Shown one piece after another: positions 27,801 through 36,510 of a stretch of DNA of 64,000 nt; position 1 is the first letter of the stretch; each line of letters opens with the position of its first letter. Source of the stretch: Arenibacter troitsensis (GTDB lineage Bacteria; Bacteroidota; Bacteroidia; Flavobacteriales; Flavobacteriaceae); assembly GCF_900177645.1 (NCBI RefSeq), contig NZ_FXAO01000001.1, positions 310,001 to 374,000 on the forward strand. Reading direction: 5' to 3'. The notes under the pieces were generated by a model, which ran no database searches, was not told where the DNA came from, and saw only the letters and a program-made list of their open reading frames with translations. Both the position numbers and the translations under genes were made by a program.

Positions 27801-28778
27801 TTGAAAATTGTATCCCAAATAAAGGAACCGATTAATCAGGAAATGGAACTTTTTGAAAAAAAGTTTTATGAATCCATGTCTTCCAAGGTGGCCTTGTTAA
27901 ATAGGATTACGTACTATATCGTTAACAGAAAAGGGAAGCAGATGCGCCCAATGTTCGTCTTTCTTACGGCGAAATTGTTAAATAATGGTGGGGTAAACGA
28001 AAGGACCTATAGGGGTGCGTCGGTGATTGAGCTCATACATACGGCTACTTTGGTACACGACGACGTGGTAGACGATAGCAATAAACGTCGCGGCTTCTTT
28101 TCCGTAAATGCTTTGTGGAAGAATAAAATAGCCGTATTGGTAGGGGATTATCTACTTTCCAAAGGCCTTCTGCTATCTATAGATAATGGGGATTTTGATC
28201 TTCTTAAAATTATTTCTGTCGCCGTACGTGAAATGAGTGAGGGCGAATTGCTGCAAATTGAGAAGGCAAGGCGCTTGGACATTACCGAGGAGGTATATTA
28301 CGACATTATAAGGCAGAAGACAGCAACCTTGATTGCTGCTTGCTGTAGTCTGGGGGCCTGTTCCGTTAAGCCTGATTCCCCTGATGTGGAAATTTTTAGG
28401 AAATTTGGGGAGCTTATTGGCATGGCCTTTCAAATCAAGGATGATCTGTTCGATTACGGAGAGGAAAGAATTGGAAAGCCTACAGGTATCGACATCAAGG
28501 AACAAAAAATGACCCTGCCCTTGATATATGTTCTTAATAAATGTTCCAAGACGGAAAAAAAATGGTTGATCAATTCCATTAAAAATCACAACAAGGATAA
28601 AAAACGGGTAAAGGAAGTCATCGCTTTTGTAAAAGCGAACGGCGGTCTGGAATATGCCGTAAAAAAGATGCTGGCCTATAAGGAGGAAGCCTTGGCCTTA
28701 TTGGATGCCTATCCGGATTCCGAGTATAAAGGTTCGCTTAAGCTTATGGTGAACTATGTGGTGGACCGTAAGAAGTAA
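27801..28778 (+). CDS. Polyprenyl (octaprenyl-type) diphosphate synthase
   Basis: Trans-prenyltransferase making the long side chain of menaquinone or a related isoprenoid. The 325-residue protein has the first Asp-rich motif VHDDVVDD, the GKQMRPMFVFL segment preceding it, and the second Asp-rich motif KDDLFDYG. Chain length cannot be read reliably, but genes of this position in Flavobacteriaceae are annotated as octaprenyl-type synthases (IspB-like). TTG start at 27801. Confidence 0.9.
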   Translation: MKIVSQIKEPINQEMELFEKKFYESMSSKVALLNRITYYIVNRKGKQMRPMFVFLTAKLLNNGGVNERTYRGASVIELIHTATLVHDDVVDDSNKRRGFFSVNALWKNKIAVLVGDYLLSKGLLLSIDNGDFDLLKIISVAVREMSEGELLQIEKARRLDITEEVYYDIIRQKTATLIAACCSLGACSVKPDSPDVEIFRKFGELIGMAFQIKDDLFDYGEERIGKPTGIDIKEQKMTLPLIYVLNKCSKTEKKWLINSIKNHNKDKKRVKEVIAFVKANGGLEYAVKKMLAYKEEALALLDAYPDSEYKGSLKLMVNYVVDRKK

Positions 28779-28848
28779 GTCTTTAATTCTGTAATCGGTA
28801 TGAAATCGGTTTCCGGCCACACTTTGGTTTGTGATAATTGAATTAATA

Positions 28849-29115
28849 TTAGTTGGTTTGTTCCAGACTCTTTCCGGTATCTATACCGCGTTGCATTTCT
28901 TCGGTAAATTCATCCTGGTAATAAGTTCTTTTGCAATGGGAACAGCTTATGGAGGAAAAGGAGCCCACTCTAAAAAGGGAAATCCAGAAAAAGTGAAAAT
29001 AAGTGGTACTTGTTACTGCTGTTAAGGTGTCCTTATTGCCGCAGTAGGGACAGGCCACATTTTGAAGCAATTTTGAAGTTGTTTTTCCGGGTTTGGTTCC
29101 TAGAAATAATATCAT
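28849..29115 (-). CDS. Small zinc-ribbon protein
   Basis: The 88-residue cytoplasmic protein has two Cys pairs, CPYCG (about residues 22-26) and CSHC (about residues 58-61). This layout matches a single zinc ribbon interrupted by an aromatic stretch (TTYFHFFWISLF). No partner function is evident. It is convergent with the polyprenyl synthase gene and divergent from dnaG. Confidence 0.7.
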   Translation of the reverse strand: MILFLGTKPGKTTSKLLQNVACPYCGNKDTLTAVTSTTYFHFFWISLFRVGSFSSISCSHCKRTYYQDEFTEEMQRGIDTGKSLEQTN

Positions 29116-29237
29116 TTCCTATTGGTTTATTCTTCTAAATGGAAATCGCAATTTAGCAATATTTCTTTTACAAGCATGGTTTTCCTTTTTTCTAGAGCCC
29201 TTAAGTATTATCTTTAACCTTCTAAAAAATGTAAAGG

Positions 29238-31217
29238 TTGATTTCAAAAACCACTATAGACAAAGTATACGAGACTGCCCGATTGGAGGAGGTTATAGGG
29301 GATTTTGTGCAATTAAAGAAATCGGGTTCCAACTTTAAAGGGCTTAGTCCTTTTACTGATGAGCGCAGCCCTAGCTTTATGGTGTCGCCGGTAAAACAGA
29401 TATGGAAGGATTTTAGCAGTGGTAAAGGCGGGAATGTTGTGGCTTTTTTAATGGAGCACGAGCATTTTTCATATCCTGAGGCCATTAAGTATTTGGCCAG
29501 AAAGTACAATATTGAAATTGAGGAAACAGAACTGAGCAACGAACAAAAAGAACAGACCAATGAAAGGGAGAGTATGTATCTGGTTTCCGAATTTGCACAA
29601 AAATACTTTTCCGAGGTTTTGTGGGAAAGGGAACAAGGCAAGGCCATTGGTTTAAGTTATTTTAAGGAACGTGGGTTTACGGAAGATACCATAAAGAAGT
29701 TTGATCTGGGCTATTGTTTGGACCAATGGGACGGTTTTACCAAAGCGGCCCTCAATAAGGGATATCAATTAAATTATCTGGAGAAAACGGGTCTTACTAT
29801 TGTCAAGGATGATGCGGCCGACAAGGACAACAAAAAGACCTTTGATCGGTTTAAAGGGCGTGTTATGTTTCCTATACACAGCATGAGCGGTAGGGTGCTC
29901 GGTTTTGGAGGTAGAATATTGACCAATGATAAAAAGGCGGCCAAATACTTAAACTCCCCGGAAAGCGATATTTACCACAAAAGCAAGGTACTGTATGGTA
30001 TTTATTTTGCAAAGCAGGCTATTGCCAAGGAAGACAATTGTTACTTGGTAGAGGGGTATACGGATGTTATACAGATGTACCAACGGGGTATTCACAATGT
30101 AGTTTCTTCCAGTGGTACGGCCTTGACCGCAGATCAGATAAGATTAATAAATAGGCTCACCAAGAATATAACGGTTTTGTTCGATGGGGATGCGGCCGGT
30201 TTGCGCGCTTCCCTTAGGGGGATAGACCTGATCCTGGAACAGGGAATGAACGTAAAGGTGTGTACCTTTCCTGAAGGGGAAGATCCGGATAGTTTTTCCA
30301 AAAACAATGACTATGAGGACGTGGTACTATACCTGCAGGAGAACTCCAAGGACTTTATTCAGTTCAAGGCTTCCTTATTGGTAGAGGAAGCGGCGAACGA
30401 CCCTATTAAAAGAGCGGATACGGTACGGGATATTGTTAATAGTATCTCTAAGATCCCAGATAGGATACAGAAGGAAATATATATCCAGGAGTGTGCGCAG
30501 ATTATGAACATTTCCGAGGCGGTTTTGTTCAATACTTTGGCGCAGATTGGGAAAAAGGACGTATCGGATGCCAATAAAAAGATAAAACAGGAGCAGCAGG
30601 CCTTTGATGTGGTCAAGAACGAACCCTTGCGTCAGAAAGTGGATGTGCAATACGAGCTGGAGCGTAAGATTATAGAGATGTTGCTGTTATATGGGGATTT
30701 GGAACAGCAATTCGAGGATCTGGTTTTAAAGGAAAATGAAAAGGGAGATTTGGTACTGGAGCCCGAATCCCTGGATGCCAAGGTATATGAAAAGATATAT
30801 CTAGACCTACAAGATGATGAAATTGAACTTGCCAATGAGCAGTTTAGAAATATCTATTATAGATTGATGGAGGATCTTAATGAGAAGGAAATTTTTTCCA
30901 TTACCACTTTTATAGCAAATCTGGACCAGGAATTGGCCTCGGAAATTTCTTCCATTTTAATGGAAGAAGAAAAGTACGTTTTACATAGCTGGGAACGAAA
31001 AGATATATTTCCTAAAGATAAAAAAGTAGGTATTTCCCAGTTGGTAAGCGAAACCATTCTGACCCTAAGATGTTACCTTATAAAAAAGAGAATAGGTTCC
31101 CTTCAGGAGAGCACCTTAAATAATCAGGAGGGAAATATGGAAGCCCTAGAGGAGATCATGAACTATATTCAACTTAATGTATTGTTGAACAAAAAGCTCA
31201 ACAGGGTTCTTTCTTAA
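29238..31217 (+). CDS. dnaG: DNA primase
   Basis: Synthesises RNA primers at the replication fork. The 659-residue protein has the N-terminal domain (residues 1-100), the RNA polymerase/TOPRIM core (GRVMFPIHSMSGRVLGFGGR, LVEGYTDVIQMYQRG, LFDGDAAGLRAS) and a helical DnaB-interacting C-terminus. All four canonical zinc ligands are replaced: Ser37, Thr40, Asp58 and Ser61 stand where CxxH...CxxC is normal, although the surrounding sequence (GLSPFTDERSPSF, KQIWKDFSSGKGGNVVAFL) is well conserved. TTG start with GTAAAGG just upstream. Confidence 0.95.
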   Translation: MISKTTIDKVYETARLEEVIGDFVQLKKSGSNFKGLSPFTDERSPSFMVSPVKQIWKDFSSGKGGNVVAFLMEHEHFSYPEAIKYLARKYNIEIEETELSNEQKEQTNERESMYLVSEFAQKYFSEVLWEREQGKAIGLSYFKERGFTEDTIKKFDLGYCLDQWDGFTKAALNKGYQLNYLEKTGLTIVKDDAADKDNKKTFDRFKGRVMFPIHSMSGRVLGFGGRILTNDKKAAKYLNSPESDIYHKSKVLYGIYFAKQAIAKEDNCYLVEGYTDVIQMYQRGIHNVVSSSGTALTADQIRLINRLTKNITVLFDGDAAGLRASLRGIDLILEQGMNVKVCTFPEGEDPDSFSKNNDYEDVVLYLQENSKDFIQFKASLLVEEAANDPIKRADTVRDIVNSISKIPDRIQKEIYIQECAQIMNISEAVLFNTLAQIGKKDVSDANKKIKQEQQAFDVVKNEPLRQKVDVQYELERKIIEMLLLYGDLEQQFEDLVLKENEKGDLVLEPESLDAKVYEKIYLDLQDDEIELANEQFRNIYYRLMEDLNEKEIFSITTFIANLDQELASEISSILMEEEKYVLHSWERKDIFPKDKKVGISQLVSETILTLRCYLIKKRIGSLQESTLNNQEGNMEALEEIMNYIQLNVLLNKKLNRVLS

Positions 31218-31237
31218 GATTTCTGGAGGCAGTAAAC

Positions 31238-31283
31238 AAAAAAAAAGACTGAAGTCCTATTTATGAGGAAATCAGTCTTTTCT
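31238..31283. terminator. Bidirectional terminator between dnaG and the regulator gene
   Basis: AAAAGACTGA (31243-31252) pairs with TCAGTCTTTT (31272-31281) across a 19-nt loop. An A run precedes and T-rich sequence follows, so it can stop both convergent transcripts. Confidence 0.85.
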
Positions 31284-31304
31284 ATTATTGATTGGTTATT
31301 ATGT

Positions 31305-31934
31305 CTAGTACAGTTCCAAAGCTTTGGCTTGCTGTAATAAATCCACTAAGTTGTCCACATTAAGCTTACGCATTAAACGCGCCTTGTAGGTACTGACCGT
31401 TTTTTCGTTTAAATCCAAGCCTTGGGCTACTTCTTTATTTCGCTTGCCACTGGCCAAGAGTTTCAGGACCTCTACTTCCCTTGTGGAAAGTTTTCTGAAA
31501 AACCTTCTTGGTTTTTGAGTTCCTTCGTCAAAAGCAAGGCGTTGTGCCAATTCATTGGTAATAAACATATTGCCTTCACTAACTTTTCGTATAGCGCTTA
31601 TAATGTAGTCTATATCCGATGTTTTGGACAAGTAACCAAATGCGCCGGCACGAATGGTGCTTAGGGCATAAACATCTTCAGATTGACCGCTATAGATCAA
31701 AACCCGTATGTTGGGGTACTCTTTTTTTATTTTCCTAAGAGTTGCAATGCCATTAATTTCTGGGATGTCCATTTCCAGAAGAATTACATCTGGGGTAAAA
31801 AGTTCCAGCTTATTGAATAATTCCGTGGTGGTAGATGCATCGGCTATTACTTGAATATCGGAAACAGAATCCAAGACTTGTTTTACGCCCATCCGTACTA
31901 TAGGATGATTATCAGCAATTAAAATTTTGATCAT
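31305..31934 (-). CDS. NarL/LuxR-type response regulator with Glu at the phosphorylation site
   Basis: The 209-residue protein has an N-terminal receiver domain (residues 1-120) and a C-terminal LuxR-type helix-turn-helix (LSTREVEVLKLLASGKRNKEVA, KTVSTYKARLMRKL). Compared with NarL (LILLDLNMPG), the phospho-acceptor Asp is Glu54 (VILLEMDIPE). The acidic Asp8 and the conserved Lys of YLSK remain. The domain may therefore be locked in an active-like state. No sensor kinase gene is adjacent, so it is an orphan. Single gene, convergent with dnaG. Confidence 0.9.
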   Translation of the reverse strand: MIKILIADNHPIVRMGVKQVLDSVSDIQVIADASTTTELFNKLELFTPDVILLEMDIPEINGIATLRKIKKEYPNIRVLIYSGQSEDVYALSTIRAGAFGYLSKTSDIDYIISAIRKVSEGNMFITNELAQRLAFDEGTQKPRRFFRKLSTREVEVLKLLASGKRNKEVAQGLDLNEKTVSTYKARLMRKLNVDNLVDLLQQAKALELY

Positions 31935-32103
31935 TTTGGGTTATTTTTCTAGATTTCAACATCAATAATCATGTCTAAAAATACTGACATGCAATGTAGG
32001 GTTAAAATATCTAATTAGATAGGCAAAGCTTAATTTTTTTAATGAAAACCGAAAATTTTAGCATGTTTTTTCGATTTAATCACTTGGTTCTTAGGTGAGA
32101 GGT

Positions 32104-32892
32104 TCATTTTAACGAATTTGGTATTTCACAAACGGGAATTGGGACCATCTTATGTTTGTTTGAGCGGTTGAATCTTTTGTATATCTGAAAAACCTCTTTT
32201 TGCCTATCAGAAAAATCCGCCTCCACCTTTCCTTCTTCATCCATTTGCATGGCCCACTCCAATTCTGGGTAGGATGCCCCAATTTGGTCTTCGTCGGTTC
32301 TGTCGTCTCCCCATAGGCCATCGGTGGGCGCAGCTTTAATAATGTCTTCGTTTATGCCAAGGACTTTGGCAATTTCGTATACTTCGGTTTTAAGTAGGTC
32401 GGCGATCGGACTTAGATCCACACCGCCATCACCATATTTAGTGTAGAAGCCCACGCCGAAATCTTCAACCTTATTGCCAGTACCGGCTACCAACAGTTTG
32501 TTTAGGGCAGCAAAGTAATATAAAGTGGTCATTCTTAACCTGGCCCTGGTATTGGCCAAGGACATAAACCTGTCTTCCTCGTTGTCAACTGCGGGTAGTG
32601 CATCTACCAAACTATCAAACGTGGGCGTAAGGTTTACCTGTAGCCTTTCAACATTTGGATAGTGCTTTTTAAGCCATACTATATGGTTGGATGCACGGGT
32701 CACTTGGTTTTCGGCCTGGTGTATGGGCATTTCCAAACATAAAAGTTGTAGTCCTGTTCTTGCGCATAAAGTAGAGGTTACGGCGGAATCTATACCTCCA
32801 GAAATTCCGATTACAAATCCTTTTATATTTGCATTGTTTGCATATTCCCGTAACCATGTTACTATGTGGTCTATAACTTTTTCGGTTTGCAT
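32104..32892 (-). CDS. nadE: NH3-dependent NAD(+) synthetase
   Basis: Last step of NAD synthesis, amidation of deaminated NAD. The 262-residue protein has the PP-loop SGGIDSAVTS, RARLRMTTLYY, GTGNKVEDFGVGFYTKYGDGG and the SPIADLLKTEVYEIAK segment. No glutaminase domain is fused, so ammonia is probably the direct nitrogen donor. It is divergent from gldB with 93 nt between start codons, as in other gliding flavobacteria. Confidence 0.95.
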   Translation of the reverse strand: MQTEKVIDHIVTWLREYANNANIKGFVIGISGGIDSAVTSTLCARTGLQLLCLEMPIHQAENQVTRASNHIVWLKKHYPNVERLQVNLTPTFDSLVDALPAVDNEEDRFMSLANTRARLRMTTLYYFAALNKLLVAGTGNKVEDFGVGFYTKYGDGGVDLSPIADLLKTEVYEIAKVLGINEDIIKAAPTDGLWGDDRTDEDQIGASYPELEWAMQMDEEGKVEADFSDRQKEVFQIYKRFNRSNKHKMVPIPVCEIPNSLK

Positions 32893-32919
32893 ATGAACGA
32901 TTTATAAGGTTTAAAAACT

Positions 32920-32927
32920 TAACTTTG
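32920..32927 (+). promoter_or_regulatory. Candidate -7 element for gldBC
   Basis: TAACTTTG fits the TAnnTTTG consensus and lies 58 nt before gldB. The -33 region is poor (TTTA only 15 nt upstream). Confidence 0.35.
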
Positions 32928-32985
32928 CACCGTAAAAATAAAGCCTAGAGTTTAATATTTAAAACATTAACCGAATTACTTTAGA

Positions 32986-33951
32986 ATGCAAAAGGCCATA
33001 TTCTTTGTTTTAGTCCCAATTTTTATTTTTTGTAGTTGTGTTCACGGCGATAAGTTGGCCGATGAGGTCGCTAAAATAAACGTAGATATAAAGGTTAATA
33101 GATTTGATAGGGAATTTGCCGAGGCCAAGCCCACGGATATTCCAGGTCTAAAAGAAAAGTATCCCTATCTTTTCCCTGCCAATTATCCGGATAGCATTTG
33201 GGTGGCAAAATTGCAGGATACCCTACAATTGGAAGTTATGGATGAGGTCGGAAAATCTTTCCCCGACTTTGTAAGTGAAAAGCAAGACATGGAGTGGTTG
33301 TTTAGGTATATTAAATACTATTTTCCCAATTATGAAATACCAAGGGTTGTTACAGTAACTTCGGAGGTAGATTACAACAATAGAATTATTTTAACGGATA
33401 GCCTACTTCTTGTTGGTCTGGATAACTATTTGGGCAGTACCCATAAATTTTATCAAGGTATTTCCAGATATATCGCCAACGATTTGGATAAACAATACTT
33501 GACCCGGGACATGGCCAGTGCATTTGCCAAAACCGTTGTGGCACCACCGCGGGACCGTACTTTTTTATCGCAGCTTGTTTATTACGGTAAGGAGCTCTAT
33601 TTAATGCAGCAGCTTATGCCTCAAAAGAAGGAAGCTGTCATTATAGGTTATGCGCCGGATGAATTGGAATGGGCGAACGTCAACGAGGAACAGATTTGGC
33701 GCTATTTTATAGAACGTGAATTGTTGTACAGTACCAATAGTAAATTGGGACCAAGATTTTTGGATCCGGCTCCTTTCTCCAAGTTTGAACTGGAATTGGA
33801 TAATGAGTCACCTGGCAAAATAGGACGTTATATTGGTTGGCAAATAGTCAAGGCCTTTATGGATAACAATAATATTACATTACAGGAAATGTTGACCCTG
33901 CCTGAGGAAGAACTTTTCAAAAGATCGGGGTTTAAGCCAAGAAAACTGTAA
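32986..33951 (+). CDS. gldB: Gliding motility lipoprotein GldB
   Basis: The 321-residue lipoprotein (lipobox FCSC, Cys about residue 18) is required for flavobacterial gliding. Family segments visible include FDREFAEAK near the N-terminus, ILTDSLLLVGLDNYLG in the middle and GRYIGWQIVKAF near the C-terminus. The fold resembles a gluzincin-like DUF2268 relative, but I see no HExxH zinc motif, so enzymatic activity is unlikely. gldC follows 27 nt downstream. Confidence 0.93.
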   Translation: MQKAIFFVLVPIFIFCSCVHGDKLADEVAKINVDIKVNRFDREFAEAKPTDIPGLKEKYPYLFPANYPDSIWVAKLQDTLQLEVMDEVGKSFPDFVSEKQDMEWLFRYIKYYFPNYEIPRVVTVTSEVDYNNRIILTDSLLLVGLDNYLGSTHKFYQGISRYIANDLDKQYLTRDMASAFAKTVVAPPRDRTFLSQLVYYGKELYLMQQLMPQKKEAVIIGYAPDELEWANVNEEQIWRYFIERELLYSTNSKLGPRFLDPAPFSKFELELDNESPGKIGRYIGWQIVKAFMDNNNITLQEMLTLPEEELFKRSGFKPRKL

Positions 33952-33978
33952 GAGTCAATACAAATCATATACAAAACA

Positions 33979-34314
33979 ATGGCAAAACTACATACATCAG
34001 AAATTACATTAAGAGTTGGGTTGGATGAAAATAGGGTTCCTGAAGAGCTATCGTGGTCGGCACAAGATGGTGGCATAGACAATGAAAAGGCCAAGGCAAT
34101 GTTATTGTCTGTTTGGGATAGTAAAAACCAAGAATCCTTAAAGATCGATTTATGGACAAAGGATATGCCGGTAGATGAAATGAAAGTTTTTTTTCATCAA
34201 ACCTTGGTCTCCCTGTCCGACACATTTATGAAAGCTACCCAGGATGAAAAAATGACGGCTACCATGAAGGATTTTTGCGATTATTTTGCAGAAAAATTGG
34301 AGTTGAAAAAATAG
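33979..34314 (+). CDS. gldC: Gliding motility protein GldC
   Basis: The 111-residue cytoplasmic-looking protein without signal peptide is matched by SEITLRVGLDENRVPEELSW and the C-terminal FCDYFAEKL helix, typical of GldC. In F. johnsoniae, GldC is accessory and stabilises the GldB-dependent function. It is cotranscribed with gldB by position. Confidence 0.93.
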   Translation: MAKLHTSEITLRVGLDENRVPEELSWSAQDGGIDNEKAKAMLLSVWDSKNQESLKIDLWTKDMPVDEMKVFFHQTLVSLSDTFMKATQDEKMTATMKDFCDYFAEKLELKK

Positions 34315-34421
34315 GTTACCTGCAGAGGTTATTACCCTTACTAGGTTCTAGAGTGCTCTAGTATTAAGTATTTACGGGGTTTGCCGACTAAGCTGGAAAA
34401 GTCAATTCTTAATTCATAAAG

Positions 34422-34805
34422 ATGGAAGGTATCCCAGCAGAGCGACTTGTATTTGTGTATAATGCCAATTCGGGGATTGGCAATGCCCTTTTGGATAGTA
34501 TTCATAAAACCTTGGATCCAAAGTCCTACAATTGTAATCTATGTGCCATAACCTTTGGCCTTGTTTCTGAACATAAGAAATGGAAGGAATTTAGGCAGAA
34601 TTCTGGTGTGGATATGGAATTTCTTCATAGGGACGAGTTTAAAAAACGGTATGCTTATGAACGAAAAGTTAAAGACGTTTTTCCACTAGTCCTTATTCTT
34701 AATGGGGGCAAGCTACAAGAGTTTCTCCATAAAGAAGAGATAAATAAAATGAAAAGTCAGGAAGATCTAATTTTTGCCGTTGAGGCGAAGTTGTCGCAGA
34801 TCTAA
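34422..34805 (+). CDS. Conserved hypothetical protein
   Basis: The 127-residue cytoplasmic protein starts with a strand-loop RLVFVYNANSGIGNALLDS and has two Cys close together (CNLCAITFG, near residues 39-47). A mixed alpha/beta region with FLHRDEFKKRY follows. Similar proteins occur in other Bacteroidetes, but I know no experimental function. It stands alone downstream of gldC with 107 nt between and is convergent with engB. Confidence 0.65.
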   Translation: MEGIPAERLVFVYNANSGIGNALLDSIHKTLDPKSYNCNLCAITFGLVSEHKKWKEFRQNSGVDMEFLHRDEFKKRYAYERKVKDVFPLVLILNGGKLQEFLHKEEINKMKSQEDLIFAVEAKLSQI

Positions 34806-34828
34806 TTTACGGTAAACTGAAAGTAGCA

Positions 34829-35443
34829 TTAATTTAATGCCTTGAAGAAATTGGTATTTAATTCCTCTATAAAACCAAGCAATTCCTCTTGGCCCATCCC
34901 ATTGGTGGATGAGGTGACAAAATAATTTGGGGCCTCCTCCCAAACACCTTCCAATAATTCCTTGATATAGGCATTGACGTGGTTTTCTATGGCTTTTGGT
35001 TTCAATTTATCCGCCTTGGTGAAAATCATACAAAACGGAATCTGGTTTTCTCCCATCCATTCCAAAAATTCCATATCCACTTTTTGGGGTTCATGCCGTA
35101 TATCGATCAAAACAAAGGCACATACCAATTGCTGACGCTCAATAAAATAGTCGGTAATATACTTTTGAAAGGTTTTTTTATCCTTTTTGGATACCCGGGC
35201 ATAACCATATCCGGGCAAATCTACCAAAAACCAATTTTCGTTTATTTTAAAATGGTTTATAAGTTGTGTCTTTCCTGGTCTACCAGATGTTTTGGCCAAA
35301 CTTTTTCTTTGGGTAAGCATGTTGATCAAGGAGGACTTTCCAACGTTGGAGCGACCAATAAATGCGTATTCCGGCAAATGTTCCTTAGGGCAATTTGCTA
35401 CGTTGGAATTACTCATAACAAAGTTGGCCGACTTAATTTTCAT
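34829..35443 (-). CDS. engB: Ribosome biogenesis GTP-binding protein YihA/YsxC
   Basis: TRAFAC-class GTPase acting in late 50S assembly. The 204-residue protein has G1 GRSNVGKSS, G2 Thr region SLAKTSGRPGKT, G3 DLPGYGYAR, G4 TKADK and G5 TSS. The size is normal for the family. It is followed upstream (in the same direction) by an alpha/beta hydrolase gene 37 nt away, so the two may be cotranscribed. Confidence 0.94.
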   Translation of the reverse strand: MKIKSANFVMSNSNVANCPKEHLPEYAFIGRSNVGKSSLINMLTQRKSLAKTSGRPGKTQLINHFKINENWFLVDLPGYGYARVSKKDKKTFQKYITDYFIERQQLVCAFVLIDIRHEPQKVDMEFLEWMGENQIPFCMIFTKADKLKPKAIENHVNAYIKELLEGVWEEAPNYFVTSSTNGMGQEELLGFIEELNTNFFKALN

Positions 35444-35480
35444 TTGTTCGCTTTTATAGGTTACGGACTTTGATTCTTGC

Positions 35481-36245
35481 TTAGAAATTTCTTTTCTCCA
35501 ACCAGGCGTCCAGTACAGTATTGAATTCCTGTGGGTGTTCCATCATTGGGGCGTGCCCGCACTTATCTATCCAGTATAAATCCGAATCTGGGAGTAGTGC
35601 ATGGAATTCCTCAGCCACATTGGGTGGGGTAACGCTATCGTTTTTGCCCCATATGATACAGGTAGGGGTTAGCATATGCGGTAAATCTTTGGACATGTTG
35701 TGTCTAATGGCACTTTTTGCAATTGCAAGCGTTTTAACCAATTTAATACGGTCGTTTACCGTAGCAAATACTTCGTCCACGATTTCCTTGGTAGCTACTT
35801 CAGGATCGTAAAATACATCCTGAGCCTTTTTCTTTATAAATTCATAGTCGCCACGCTTGGGATAACCATCTCCCATGGCACTTTCGTATAATCCGGAGCT
35901 ACCAGTTATTACAAGGGCCTTTACCTTTTTTGGATATAATTTGGTATGGAGCAGGCCAATATGTCCGCCAAGCGAATTGCCAAGTAGAATTACATCTTTA
36001 AGGGACTTGTGCTCTATAAAACCTTCCAAAAATTTAGCAAAGCTCTTTACATTGGTTTTAAGTAATGGCATATCGTAAATAGGAAGCTCGGGAACCAATA
36101 CCTTATAGCCTTTAGGTGGAAAATGGTTCATGACCCCGTGAAAATTGCTCAATCCTCCCATTAGACCGTGTAATATTATAATTGGTGTTCCTTCACCCAT
36201 TTCAATATATCGGTATTTCCCCTCTTTAATTATCTTTTTTTCCAT
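35481..36245 (-). CDS. Alpha/beta hydrolase
   Basis: The 254-residue cytoplasmic hydrolase has the oxyanion-hole segment HGLMGGLSNF, nucleophile elbow GNSLGGHIG (Ser of GNSLGG), acid residue in IIWGKNDSVTPP and catalytic His in KCGHAPMMEHP. The natural substrate is unknown; the pattern matches the general carboxylesterase/lactonase group. It is divergent from mraZ with a 265-nt intergenic region. Confidence 0.88.
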   Translation of the reverse strand: MEKKIIKEGKYRYIEMGEGTPIIILHGLMGGLSNFHGVMNHFPPKGYKVLVPELPIYDMPLLKTNVKSFAKFLEGFIEHKSLKDVILLGNSLGGHIGLLHTKLYPKKVKALVITGSSGLYESAMGDGYPKRGDYEFIKKKAQDVFYDPEVATKEIVDEVFATVNDRIKLVKTLAIAKSAIRHNMSKDLPHMLTPTCIIWGKNDSVTPPNVAEEFHALLPDSDLYWIDKCGHAPMMEHPQEFNTVLDAWLEKRNF

Positions 36246-36436
36246 TAAGGATAGCTTCTGATCTTAGTTGGCAAATATAGGCATTTCATTATTATGCAAG
36301 TATAGACAAGTTTTTGGAACGGTGATATTTAATGATAATTTTTTGTTGAAAGATTTTTTACGGTATCGGTTCTGTGGAATTTTTAAGGTGCATTTGGAGT
36401 GTAGTTTGTCGATAAAGTATGCATTTTATTAACAAA

Positions 36437-36462
36437 GTGGTATTTTGTGGTAAATTGTGGTA
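36437..36462 (+). promoter_or_regulatory. Putative MraZ operator, three 10-bp-spaced GTGGTA repeats
   Basis: GTGGTA occurs at 36437-36442, 36447-36452 and 36457-36462, exactly one helical turn apart. MraZ of E. coli binds direct TGGGN repeats separated by 5 bp, giving the same 10-bp period. The repeats lie just upstream of the mraZ promoter element. Confidence 0.75.
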
Positions 36463-36472
36463 ATAATTTATA

Positions 36473-36480
36473 TATATTTG
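36473..36480 (+). promoter_or_regulatory. -7 element of the dcw cluster promoter
   Basis: TATATTTG matches TAnnTTTG, 30 nt before the GTG of mraZ. The region where a -33 element would sit overlaps the GTGGTA repeats, so a bound MraZ would occlude polymerase. Confidence 0.55.
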
Positions 36481-36510
36481 AGTTATTAAATTAAAAACCA
36501 GCTACTTTAA

